From contig NC_089453.1 in the NCBI RefSeq assembly GCF_026210795.1, forward strand, positions 1,986,501 through 2,050,500: a stretch of DNA of 64,000 nucleotides. The letters run 5' to 3'. The stretch is from Rhizophagus irregularis (taxonomy: Eukaryota; Glomeromycota; Glomeromycetes; Glomerales; Glomeraceae). Of this stretch, positions 44,466 through 57,800 are shown piece after piece. The position numbers and the translations under genes were made by a program. The number at the start of each line of letters is the position of its first letter. Position 1 is the stretch's first letter. The notes under the pieces were generated by a model. That model had not been told where the DNA came from. It was given only the letters and a program-made list of their open reading frames with translations, and did no database searches.

Positions 44466-47400
44466 TTATTCTGGAATGAGACCTCCGTATCTGAATTCCC
44501 ATGATGGATCAGTATTATCAACCATGTCATGTTTTTTACAGAGTTCATCTTTAAGTTTATACCAGATCGCACGCATTTTTGTTATATGTTCATCAGAAGG
44601 TTCTGATCGGGGAAAAGGAAGCCATGATGGATGATATTTAGACAAAAATTCAGAGAGTGGTAATAAATTTTGATCCTTTTTACTATATCCCCATAATCTC
44701 TCGTCATGAGCTTTATCCTCGGTACATACAATTAAAGATGGATACTTTGTTTCTCTGTTCCGACAACCATTAAAAGCTGGAAGCAAATGTTTAGTTACTT
44801 GATGTTGAGTATGATCATCATCAGGTAGCTCACATTTAGAAGAGCATAGTGGACATCTTGCTGAACAACCAATTTGATTATAATAGCTTATTTTTGTTTC
44901 TAAATACGTATTCATTCTTTTCTTCGATTCATTTCTTTCTGTATCAGTCCATATATTTTGTATACTATCTCCTTCTGTTATGGACTTACAAAGTAATTCA
45001 CAAAAATAAACAGGTTTTTCAATGGTAATACTTCCAAGTAGTTTATCTACATCCTTTAAAATTTCGGAAAAATCATACTCCGGTGGTGTCATATTCATAT
45101 TAATATTATGCTTTCGCTGCATAGATGTTCTTAATAAATTATATTCTTTAGAAGAAATTGACTTTCCAGATAAATAAAGAAGAAAGCTTGATAATTGCAG
45201 TTGTTCATATATTTGCTCTGGATCGAATAATGCACTCCATTCAGAAACAGCCTTTAATAGGTTTTCCTTTGTATTTTTGTAATATTCATCAATTTCACGT
45301 AATATAGAATTCGTCAAACTTACTTTATATACTGCATAATCAGAATTAAAAAGGGTTGTCATATATTCTATCGGATCTTTAAGATATTCTCGAATTGCAT
45401 TAATGTTCAATGCATCAAAACTTTGTTTATACGCATAATTGGTTGCTGTATATGTGTCTGTCCAACTTTCTCTCAAATAGATTTGAAGTTTTCGATCAAC
45501 TGTTTTTTCTATTACTGACATTTGCTGCTTAAAGGCTATTAAAATATATTTAAGCATTTCTTTGGAAAGATTTTCATTGGAAAAATCTGTTAAAATTTTT
45601 TGAAAAGATAATAGTAAATCCTTTTTCAGGTTATCCGATTTTTCTTTTTGTTGTTTTTCCCATTTAATAGTATTATTCCTTAATGTTTTATATATTTGTG
45701 ATCTAAAATATTTCTGTAAATAAAAAATATTCGAATATTAGATTTGTAAGCATGCAAAATATCAAGAAACTATTGTTTTAAATGTTACAAATATATAAAA
45801 TTCTATCATTTAATTACCTCAATAAAATCAAAGTCAGTCTTAAATTCCATATTACTAGTTTGTTGTGTAAAGTCAAATAAACAGTTACATAACGTTTCAA
45901 ACCATTTGATCGCTTGTCCGTATTCAATATGTAAAGATGTTTTATGTTTTAAGTCAAAAGTAATTCCATTAATTGTTCGCGTCAATTTGTCATAAATATC
46001 TTTAGCTATCTTTTTTTTCGAATTTTTCATAAGAAAACCGAAGCTCATAATATTTGGTTTAACTTCAATTATACATTGAATTTGTTGTATATTAATATTA
46101 ATATTTTCTTCCAAGGTTGATGGTTTCTTTATGCTTGTCCAAAAATCTCTTTTAAACTTTTCTTTTTCTTTTTGTTTTGAATCTTGACGAACTGTTGAAC
46201 TAAATTCATTAACAGCATTATTAAAAGTTACTTGAACATGTTGTTTTAATTCTTCTGACTGATATACCATCTGACGATAGAATTCCTTTTTATCATCATC
46301 TACTTCTTTCCAAATATCTTCAAATATTTTTGTACATTCTGCTTCATTAATCTTTTTAAAGCCTAGTCCTCTAATTTTATTACCAACTTTTTCTATCGCA
46401 CATTTTGATAGCCAAGAATCTTTATATTCTCTTACTAACGACATCCATTGCGCGTCTTGTTCTCTTCTTTCTTCCGAAATCATATTATAAATAAGCCTTT
46501 TTCCCTCTTCGACAGTATTGGCATCAAATTGTTCCTGTACTAATTCAGAATAATTTCTTAAACTATTTCTTTTCCAATTGTCTGTTAACGAATCTAATTC
46601 CATTCTAAATTCTGTTTCAATCGGAGTCCATTTTGAGTAGTCTACTTGAATTTTCTTAACATAACAATTAATTGTATTTTTAGCACGAGAAGTGAATTCC
46701 GGAAGATTGTTTTCTTTAATAATATTAACAATATTACGCATTTGATACCATGCTTGAATCGCTTTGAAACTTTCAAAATGAAGGAAACTTCCATATGTAT
46801 TAATTTTACTCCATACTGTTTTCATATATGGAATAAATCCTAAAAAAATAAAATTATATAATTATTTGGTATTGTAGAAAAAAATATACACGCCAGACAA
46901 TTTACCTTGAACATTTGTGAAATGTTCCGACGCATTCTTATGCAGTAAAGCAGATTTTAGGAGTGATTGTCTTAAACTTGAAATTTTTGCGGGAAATACT
47001 TCCTATTTAAAGACTTAATCAATAATTTAAGAATACCGAGCAAGAATAGAAACAGAATATACTTACTGCTGGTAAATTAACATTTTCAGTTTCTCCGATA
47101 TTGGTAACACGAGGACGAAAATCATCTTGATAACAACAGAATGCATTTTCTAATAAGTGAACATCTTGCTGTTCGACAGACATAAAATCTTCTAATGAAT
47201 CTACACAGCCAGGAATCTGTTTAAACATTTTTTTTAGTCCATCAACAATATCCTTAAACGCTGGCTCTTGAGCTTCTATCGTATCAACCATATCACGAAG
47301 TACAAAATGTAATCTTGGTTTTGATTGTCTATGTCTAAGAGCGTCCAAGTGCCATGAAGATACTTCTAAAATATCACCAATATCTCTTGTTAGTCCTTTT

Positions 47401-50400
47401 GTATTAATAATTATAATTTGTGAACACATTAAAGCCAAGAGTGTTATCTTTTTATCAAAACTGGTACGGTGAGTAATATATTTTTGAGCAGTTGATGCCA
47501 TTCCTTCAGAATCAAGAATTAACAGATCAATCGTATTTCCATTGAAATTCGTGGTTCGATAACTCATATATACTCCTTTGGTACTAAAAAAAATTATTAA
47601 TTCTTAGTTACTAAAGAAAGGTAAAGCAAAATATTTACCATCTTGAAGCTGAAGTTGCAAATCCACAATGGAATAAATAATTTAAAAGAGTGGATTTTCC
47701 TGAACTTTCAAGTCCAATAACTGAAATTACTATTAATCTTCTTCCGACATTTGTCATCAAGTTACTCAAAACATTGGATAAAAACTTTGTTGGAAGAGAA
47801 CGTAATGATAAACCATCGAGTAATTGTAAAGGTTCTCCTTCAAGAATCCATGTTTTATACGCTTCTTGTAACTTTGGTTTATTGACATCATATCTAATTT
47901 AATAAAAATAAATTTATAAATTTGTATAAAAATTTTGATCGATTTTTAAATATAGATACTTACAACTGTTCTAATACTGATTTACGAGCATTATTCAATT
48001 CAGACAATATAATAAATTCACGCCAAAAGTCATGAATGGAAATATCATTTTCTTCGATAATCTGTTTGATTTTAGTTCGTTCTATATCGTTCTTTGAATT
48101 TTGTAAATCGCGTAGATATTTTTTAAAAAAATCATCAATTTGACAGGAAAAATCTCGTATTTTTTCTATATTATTTTCATTAATTAATTGTGCAAAATCA
48201 ATAAAAATTGTTAGTGGCTTTTCTGCCCCAAGTTCTAATTGTTCTTTTCGACATTTTTTAATCCTATTTAAAATTTCTCCTTCAGACATGAATTTTGAAT
48301 TCACTTGTGATTCTGTCGTAGATTTCTTATCATTTAATGCTTCAATCTCATGTTCTAAATGAGTCGCACGAAAAATATCTGATCTGCTATTAAATTTGAT
48401 AGTCTTCATTTTAGAAGCGAATGAAGATTCTTCAGTTACACTTTTCCAAATATTTAGAGTACTTCCATCTAATAATTTAAGAAATAGGGATGGATGAATA
48501 ATTTTTACTTCAAGTTTTGATAGTTGTTCCATTACATCATCTTTTCTCTTTTCAGCAAATAGATTTAAATCGTTAGAAATTTGCTCAATTTTAATACATT
48601 CAGAATTGAAGCGTGATTTCAGTAATTTTTTTAAAGTCTTTTTACGTTTACTGAAAGGATCATTATTTTTTGATTTACTCCAATATATCACAGATAATTT
48701 TGAGATGTATGATATATCATTGGATTCCGCTAAGATAGTATTAAAAAGTTGATTTAACTCATTAGATGGTGAATTTCCTTCAAAATCTTGATCATTTACG
48801 TGTAAAAACATGTAAAATGCAAACTGCGAGAAGCTATTAATTAGACTAAGAAAAGTTTGATGTGGGCTTTCTTCAAAGTATACTTCAGCTATAGCAACAG
48901 GTTTTCGTCCATAATTTTCCGAAGCGGAATGAAAAGAAATATCAATTGAACCAGCCGAAGTAACACTTAAACCATCTTCACGATGTTTACAAATAATTGG
49001 ATAAAGCTTTTTTGAGAATGGTGTAGTCAATTCGCTCGTAGTTAGATTGAATGATAATAATAAATGATATTTATCTCTAAGTATTAAGCTTTGAATTTCT
49101 TTTAATACTCGAAGACCTTTTTGATTAAAATCATTTTTGTTTGTAAATAATAATGGAATAGGAATATTTGCTCGAGTCAGTGAAAGAAGGATTTTTGAAA
49201 GTGCTTTTTTTGGTACTTTATCCAAGAAAGCTACAAGATAATCTCTCCCTTTGCAGTTAACTAATCGGTTTAATGCCTGTGAAGGGTCATTAAGCTCTTT
49301 AGAATCTGAAATTTGCCTAATGCAATCTTGAATACGTTGTAATGGAATGGTTCTATTAATTATATCGACGATATACGGAAATATATTTCTAAGAATTCCA
49401 TTTGTAGGATCACTTAAAGAAGGTTTCACTTTAACTTTAAATATTTCTTTAGTCAATTCATCCGTTACAAAGTTTGTAGCGTCATAACTGATTATTTCGT
49501 CTCCAAAAGTCATTTGGAAAAACTCCTCAAGTGATAAAGATTCAGATTGCGTTTCACCAACAGATGAGTCATCAGAATCTTCAGAACTTGTATCAGAGAT
49601 ATTTTCATTTTCAATTTTTTGATCCAGATTTTTATTAGAATCAAAATTTTGTAGAATTAAAGATTGACTTAATTCAACCCACGCATCTATAAATAAGATA
49701 TTAATTAATTATAAATCATTTTTTTTATTTAAAGAAAGAATATAAATAATGAAAAATTACCTTTATTTGACCCTACATTCTTTGTATATGGATTATGAGA
49801 AGATAAATGTGATTCAAAAATTATAAAATAATTTACCATACTTTGAATTCTATCTAGATTTTTAAAGAATATTTCAGGCGCAGAAATTATTACATTATTA
49901 ACGTATTCTTCTCTTAACCCATCGAGAACACTTGTGCTTTTATAATCAAAAGTATGATCAATCTCAAATAATCGTGGATATTTGCTCAGAGTAGACATAA
50001 AATCGGAGGAGTCGATAGACGATTGATCATCTGAATACTGTTTATTATAATTATCAATAATATTGTGAATAACTAAAAAAAAGAAAGAAAGAAAGAAAGA
50101 AAGAAATAGATAAACAAATTTGTTATAGACATATCAACGTTAATGAAAAAAATATGCCGACAGAATATATTTTAATAATTAGTATACCTTTTGAAAGAAT
50201 GTTATCCATGCTTTTTTGTTGAAATTGATTCACGAGTTCTTTTTGAAAGTTTAACATCCCATTGGAAAATTTAACGAGAATACTACTAGTTATTTCAAAT
50301 GATACTCCTTGTTCAACGGTAAATTGCTCAACTAATATCGTTGCTGTTGATATTGCAATTCCGAGATTCATACTGAAAAGTTTATCATTTCATACGAGAT

Positions 50401-51352
50401 ACAAAGTATTAATACACATTGCGTTACTACCAATGTTGATGATATAGTGACATAAATTAATTACCTTTTATTTTGCCAAGATTTACAATCAAATGCCGAT
50501 TCGCCAATCACACATACAAAATTTTCAAAATTTCCATTTTGGCCATTGTAGAATTCTTTAACTACTGATGAGTTATTTGAGTTCTTTGTGATTGAAATTA
50601 AGTCATAATTATTGATTTCAAAGAACCTAAAACCATCTCGTATAATATTCATAAACCAAGGATTATTCTTTATTGAATTTGAACTCGGGTCAAGTTCAAT
50701 ATTGTCGAATTCAGATTTCGATAAATTTATTTTAAGAACTCTTTGATTATTTTGTTGGAATTGTATCAAATATCTAGTTTGAAATAAAGATAAGATCTCT
50801 ATTTCACTACTCTGCAAATGATTATCGGTAAGATTAAAGTTAATTTCTAATTCATAATGATTGGAAATAACTTCTTTTTCGTCACAAAGGTTAACGTTAT
50901 AACCATCCGCGAGAACTAATAAATCAAATCTAAGATCTTGACTGGCTTGTACAGGATCAAACCTTGATGAAATGAAATAGAAATGTTAACGAGAGTTGAC
51001 TTTCGAGACTTAAATTACTGCGGGTTGATACATTTTATAATATATACCTTTCGTGAATAAGTTGGACAGTTTCCTTAGGAAGTTTTTTAATCAATTCCAA
51101 AAGTCGGTCTTCTAATTCATGCATAGAATATGTAGGAGATACATAATCACGGACACTTTGTGGAAGGTGTAAGATTTCTGTCTCATTGATTGAATAAAGC
51201 TGGTTCTTCGAATTACGAACTTTATAATCTTCATGATAAAGAAGAATTTTTCCTGAAATTTCTTTCGTAACAAAAATTTCGGCTAATGAAAGAGCGAAGA
51301 CAAGGCCAGAAAGACCTCCGCTACAGACGACAATAATTGGCTTTTGAAGCAT
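44466..51352 (-). CDS. FAD-monooxygenase-like / VLIG-type GTPase fusion protein, copy A
   Basis: Ten exons (51352-51048, 50962-50465, 50372-50188, 50072-49761, 49686-47964, 47893-47639, 47583-47067, 47002-46906, 46839-45818, 45713-44466) join in frame to 2053 residues. The N-terminus has a Rossmann glycine motif (VVCSGGLSGLVFALSLAE), then DLLVLADG and IGESAF...MNLGIAI, which follow the order of the three motifs of flavoprotein hydroxylases, but GES replaces the usual GDA. A helical middle leads to a GTPase domain: P-loop GLESSGKS at 1068-1075, DSEG (G3), VLRDMVD (RD-type G4), as in VLIG and guanylate-binding large GTPases. The C-terminus has a Cys/His cluster (RCPLCSSKCELPDDDHTQH). VLIG proteins are interferon-inducible in vertebrates; the role in fungi is unknown. 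The nearly identical exon plan in copy B supports the model. An (AAAG)n repeat sits in intron 3. Confidence 0.85.
50081..50107. repeat. AAAG microsatellite in intron 3 of GTPase copy A
   Basis: Six or more tandem GAAA units near the acceptor side of the intron between exons 3 and 4. It is absent from copy B, so it arose after the duplication. Confidence 0.8.
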
Positions 51353-51540
51353 TGAGCTCCTTCTAATTTATTGTAAGCTAGACGTTTATGTCGAATAAAA
51401 TAATAATAAGCCTAGTAAAAAAAATCAACAATAAGATTTATGAAGAATATAAGTTAATTTTTTGTAAAAGAATTAGAAAATGCAATCATTAATTTCATTT
51501 AAATTTTAGAGTTTTTCCGGAATTCTTATTTATTAAGATC

Positions 51541-51573
51541 CAGTGGTTTCACGAAAGTTTCACTGCATAATGA
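51541..51573 (-). promoter_or_regulatory. Conserved upstream block of GTPase copy A
   Basis: CAGTGGTTTCACGAAAGTTT followed by CACTGCATAATGA lies 189 bp upstream of the ATG. It is kept with only two differences at 61932-61964, 182 bp upstream of copy B, while the surrounding sequence has diverged more. Two GTTTCAC words ten bases apart suggest a regulatory site. Confidence 0.55.
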
Positions 51574-54500
51574 ACGAAAAAAAAAATCAAAAATAAATTT
51601 AGAAACTATATTGTCAATCTGTATAAATCTGGGATTAATTTTGCTGGTCATCTGGGCAAAAAAAATGGTATCAAATTATGGCTTCCCGGAGAATTATAAT
51701 ACAGTATATATCGATATAGTATAATTCATATTATATTAATTAATATTAAATTGAATTAATATTATACTTATAAATCAGTATGTTGCCAAGAAATAAACGT
51801 AATATACTAGTATATTTACTAGATTATGTTCACATTTCGGTAGCCGCAGCCAGTCATACAAGTCACGTGAAACGGAAGAAGATACGATCGACGATGTTCG
51901 GGCGAAGAAAGGAATTCAGTTACCTTTGGATAGAGCTTTATATCCCGAGTCAAGGCCATTACAGAAAAAAATATTTATATTATTTTCTGGGTTTGTGAAT
52001 TTTGTTTTGTTTTTTTTTAGACTAGTCTTCGTGTATGTGGTATTTCTGCTAGTAATTTTTTTTTTACAAAAAATGTATGTAGCATACCACGATTCTAAAT
52101 TTTAGCAGACATCCCCATTACTTATTATTTATGTTTTGAGGGTTTAGAAAGCTATAGCATAAAGGTGATGGCTATAGTTGTCACAAGAGCTGACTAAGGG
52201 ATTAAATGAGGGTCAGTAACTTCATCACAAAATTTTCAGGGTATTCAATATTGCACAAATAGTTAAATTTCTCGAAATTTATGCAATATAACTAACAATA
52301 TTATATGTATAATTCTTTGTACAAATTTATATAAAAATTAGCAAATTTTTTTATAATATATTGAATGGAAAATACATAATATATATTAAATATACAATTT
52401 ATGTGCATTTTCAGGGTGTGCAAATCAGTTTTTCATGCACAAAATATTGCATATTTTTTACATATAAAAAAAATTCCCGATGTTTGCTCGGAGAAGGAGA
52501 AGAATAACATTGGCTGGGGCGTGGCAGGAGATTTCATTTCTGATGTAATTGAATGTTAGTTGTTTTAAGAGATTGTATAAATACTCTTCCCTTATTTCAA
52601 TAAAAAGAAAAAAATAAAAATAAAGATTATGTTCACGTGATTCGTTAAATGATTGATAATAAAATCTTTCTAAAAGTTTAAAATTAGTAAATAAACATAT
52701 GTTTCACAATTGATAACAGAAGAGAATAGGTTTAAACTTGACGTCAAATTACATATGAAACTAATATAGGTGCTATTCCATCGTGGTATAAAGAATTAGA
52801 AAATACAGTATAATGATTAAAAATTAGGATAGTAGAGAAGTTATGAAATTAGTAGGAATATGAAGAGTTAGAAGGAATGAGGGAATGTACAGATCCCCTA
52901 TAAAAAATTTATTCCGTGTTTTTTTATTCCATGTTATTTCCGTAAATGTATCATATTCACGAAGTTTTACAAGTAATTACGGATAAAATTTTTTACAGAG
53001 ATCACAAAGGAGGGAAAGATTCGAAGTATTTAATGAAAAAAGCATAATAGGATTTAATTTTATTAAATAAAAGAATCTAGATAATCAAAGATATATGTAA
53101 AGAAGAAATTTACAGAAAGAAGTTACAAAAAAAATGGTTAAAAATGTTAGAAGAAAAAGATGAAGTTGTTTCTACACAGGTGTGATAAACGAGGGATGGA
53201 ATGAGTGAGAATAGATAAAAATGGTAAAGTGATAGACAAATTCAACGCAAAATACCTTATAGCATTGACTAAGGCACCCCCGGGTACTAAAAAATTGAAT
53301 CGTACCCAAGGGTATTAACATGGAAAAATCAGCCGAAATTAACCTAATTTTACCAGAATTAAAATTATCCTCTACATATCATACCCGGTATATTATAAGG
53401 GGGGTACGCCGAAATGCCCTTAGTCATGCTATACGGTAATGAATAGAATGAGAGTAAATGATTTAGAAATATAATGGTGTTAATAATATTTCCTAGTGAT
53501 TGCAAGATCAAGATCGTGCCAGATAACGAAAATATAGTATTAACGGCGAAAAAGGTATTAAATGAAAACGCTGAATTTGGTGTACGAGACGAGTATGGAA
53601 CGACTGGAACGTGCATAATATATACCTATGGTCATATGGATATTTAAGTTTATTAGTATAGAAAATAAGATTGAGATAAGTATTAGTAAGAAGCTTGGTA
53701 AAATATCATCATGTAATGGCTATTAGGCAAATTTACAAGAAGGACTTTGATGAATTTTAGTAATTATAAAGAGAACAACAATCTAGCTGACGAAACTCTA
53801 TTAGCAATTTAAAGTTATACTAGTCATATGAATATATGTAATTGAGCCGTCAGCAAATGAAATTATAATACAAATGAGGGAACTTATTAACATGATAATT
53901 AGAAATCATTCATTTGCATTTGTATGATTTATAATTGCCCATTATTAAAACATAATAAATATAATATTATCAGTTAGCACAATGTTTTAAATAAAGTCTC
54001 AGGGCGGATATCAAAAAATTTTTATTTGAAAATAATTTGATAAATACTTTTTTAAGCCAAAGTATAGTTCTTCAATAGCTTCTGGATTTTTTTTTGTGTT
54101 AAAAATTGAAGTACGTATGTTTACAATCAGTTTTAGTAATTCTTGCTTATATTGTATACTTTACAAATATTATTGGACAAAATATTTTAAGTTATATTGT
54201 CAAACTTATCAGTAATAAATTAATTTAATTATTTTAATTTATGATTTTAAATTTATTGAGCTTAAAAAAATGGGTATTCTTATGTCATCCTAGTCTTATT
54301 CAAAATAAATTTGACAACACCAAAGTTCTATTTTTTAAACACAAAAATTGGTAATACCGTATAGATTTTTTTAGCAATAATTATTTGGTATACTTAATAA
54401 TGGCCTTTATTATTATAAACATTCTTGTAACATTATAGTAGGTTCTTTAAAACACATTAAAATTTAGAATATTTGATATAAGATTTGATAACTTTAAAAT

Positions 54501-54896
54501 ATGTGATTGATTAATCAAAAAATTCATTTTTTATATTCAAACAACAGACTGAAAGTTAGATTTACAATTACTTTAATTATATAATTCAAATAGGATCTGC
54601 CGAACACGCACAGTTATCGTATAGTGATATTCCGAATTGTGAGATATTTTAGCATCGCTATCCAACAACTAATATTTTTTTTTTTTGGTAGTGCAATTTT
54701 TGAGTTTATTAATTATATAAAATACAGAAAGTTCTGTTACATGTATAATTAATTAGTTTAAAACATCCAACAACTAATATTTATTAAATATGTTTTTTAA
54801 TAATTGATTTCATTTAAATATATATAGTAGATGTACAGGTAGTATAATCATGTAAATAAAAACAAAATAACTAAGCAAAAAAAAAATTGTTTCCTG
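51574..54896. other. Spacer between the tandem GTPase genes
   Basis: 3.3 kb without a supported gene. It holds AT-rich sequence, short open frames with no motifs, and the MITE at 53258-53433. Confidence 0.5.
53258..53433. mobile_element. Small TIR element, 176 bp
   Basis: TATAGCATTGACTAAGG on the left is mirrored by CCCTTAGTCATGCTATA on the right, one base apart in length. Inner halves also oppose each other (CCCGGGTA and TACCCGG-like words). TA could be the target. A short open frame on the minus strand covers it but is not a gene. Confidence 0.6.
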
Positions 54897-57800
54897 TTAT
54901 TCTGGAATGAGATTTTCGTATCTTGGTCCCCATAATGGATTAGTATTATCAGTCATGTCATATTTTTCACAAAGTTCATCTTTAAGTTTCCACCAGATTG
55001 CACGCATTTTTGCTACATGTTCATCAGAAGGTTCTGAGCGAGGAAAAGGAAGCCATGACGGATGATACTTAGACAAAAATTTGGTGAGTGGTAAATAGAT
55101 TGAATCCTCATTACATCCCCATGTGCTAGTGTTATGAGCTTCATCTTCAGTACATATGATTAAAGTTGGAAACCTTGTTTTTACATCACAAACACCGGTA
55201 AAAGCTGGAAGTAAATGTTTAGATACTTGATGTTGGGTATGACCATCATCTGGTAACTCACACTTGGAAGAACAAAGTGGACATCTTGCTGAACAACCAA
55301 GTCGATCCCAATAAGACATTAAGGTATTTTTTGTTTCCAAATGAGCTTGTATTCTTTCTTTTTTTATAAATCTTTCTGTATTAATCCATGTAGTTTGCAT
55401 ATTTGTAAGACTTTCAATCAGGGATTTACAAAGTAAGTTACAAAAATCAACGGGATTTTCAATAATAAAACTTCCAAGCAAATTATTTGAATCTTTTAAA
55501 ATTTCAAAAAGATCATATTTTGGTACGGCTTCTCTTAATGAATTATATTCTTGAGAATTTGAATGCCCAGACAAATAATGAAAAAATTTTGATAATGACA
55601 ATTGATCATAATTTTCGAATAATTTATTCCATTCAGGTATACCATTTAGTATATTATCCTTTGTATTTATATAATATTCATCAATTTCACGTAGTACGGA
55701 TTCTATCAAAGCTTCGCTATATTTATTATATTCAGTATTAAAAAGGTTGGACATATATTCTGTTGGATTCTTAAGGTATTCTCGAATTGCATTAATATTG
55801 TATGCACCAAAACTTTGGCTATAAGCATGATTTGCTGCTGTATTTGTATCCATCCAACCTTTTTTTAAATATATCCGAAGCTTTTGATCTATTGTTTTTT
55901 CTTTCATGTCCAATTGTTGTCTAAATGCTATTAATATATATTTAAGAACTTCCTTAGAAAGACTTTCGTTGGAAAAATCTGTTAAAATCTTTTGAAATGA
56001 TGACAATAAATTTTTTTTCAGGCTATCCAATTTTTCTTTTTGTTTATTTTCCCATTTAATAGTATTATTCTTCAATGTCCTATATATTTGTGATCTTAAA
56101 TATTTCTGTAAATAAAAGTAGTAAATATTAGATTAATATATGTAAGCATATAAAAAGTAGCCATTATATTAACTATCATAATATATTAATAAAATAATTA
56201 CCTCGAAAAAATCAAGGTCAGATTTAAACTCAATTTTATTATTTAATGATTGTGCAAACTCAAATAAACAATCACATAATGTCACGAGCCATTTGATCGC
56301 TTGCCTATATTCAATATGTAGAGACAATTTTTGTTCTAAGTCATAAGTAATTCCGTTAATTGTTTGCTTCAATTTACTTTCGATTTCTTCTGCAATTTCT
56401 CTTTTGTTAACATTCTTTTTTACAGTAAAGAAATTAAAATGAGTATTTATTTTTATTATATTTTGAATTTGTTCTACGTCAATCCTAATATGTTTTTCTA
56501 AAGTTGATGGTTTCTTTATACTTGTCCAAAAATCTCTTTTAAATTTTTCTTTTTCTTTCTGTTTTGAACCTTGACGAACTGTTGAACCAAATTCATTAAC
56601 AGCATTAACAAAGGTTAATTGAACATGTTGCTCTAATACTTCTGGCTGTAATACCATTTGTCGATTAAATTCTATTTTATCATCTTCTACCTCTTTCCAA
56701 ATTTCTTCAAATATTTTTTTACATTCAGCTTCATCCCTTTTTAAATTAGTAGTATTTAATCCTTTGATTCTTTTACCAACTTTTTCTATAGCACAATCTG
56801 ATAACCAAGAATCTTTATATTCTTGAATTAATAACATCCATTGACTTTCTTGTTCTCTTCTTTCTTCTGTAATCATATTATAAATTAATCTTTTACCTTC
56901 TTCTACAGTATTTATATCAAATTGTTCTTGTACTAATTCTGAATAATTCTTTAAATTATCTTTTGTCCATTTATCTGTAAGCAATTCCAATTCTTTTATA
57001 AATTCTTTTTCAATTTGATCCCATTTTGAATAATCTAATTTAATTTTTGTAACATAATCATTGATTATAATCTTAGAATTTGTAGTAAATTCCGGTAATT
57101 TATTTTCTTTAATCTCGCTAACAATATTACGCATTTGATGCCATGCTTGTATCGCTTTAAAGTTTTCAAAGTGAAGAAAACTTCCGTATGTATTAATTTT
57201 ACTCCATACGGTTTTCATATATGGAATAAATCCTAAAATGATTTAATTACATAAAATAGTTGTAAATAGAAATACAAATACGAATGCATATCAGATAATT
57301 TTATTACCTTGTACATTTGTGAATTGTTCTGATGTATTTTGCTGTAATAAAGCAGATTTTAAGAGTGATATTCGTAAACTTGAAATTTTTGCAGGAAATA
57401 CCTCCTATATTAAACGAAAGACATTATTGATTTGAATTTAAGTGATAATAAACCAAATTGTTGGTTAACCTAACACTCACGGCTGGCAAATTGACATTTT
57501 CGGTTTTACCAATATTGGCAACACGAGGACGAAAATCATCTTGATAACAGCAGAATGCGTTATCTAACAAATGAACGTCTTGTTGTTCAACTGACATGTA
57601 ATCTTCTAATGTGCCTACACAACCAGGAATCTGTTCAAACGTTTTTTTTAGTCCATCAACAATATCCTTAAATGCTGGTTCTTGAGCTTCTATCGTATCA
57701 ATCATATCACGAAGTACAAAATGTAATCTTGGTTTTGATTGTCTATGTCTAAGAGCGTCCAAATGCCATGAAGATACTTCCAAAATATCACCAATATCTC

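Noticed and set aside
50081-50107. Regularly spaced short repeats as a possible CRISPR array
   Set aside because: It is a simple AAAG microsatellite in an intron of a eukaryotic gene; no repeat-spacer structure exists anywhere in the window.
44466-51352. Reading the flavin-like part and the GTPase part as two separate genes
   Set aside because: No in-frame stop or plausible terminator lies between them, and all introns are phase-compatible in both paralogs; transcripts could still overturn this.
51541-51573. Resemblance of GTTTCAC...GTTTCAC to an interferon-stimulated response element
   Set aside because: Fungi have no interferon system, and similarity of such short AT-rich words is weak; kept only as a conserved block.
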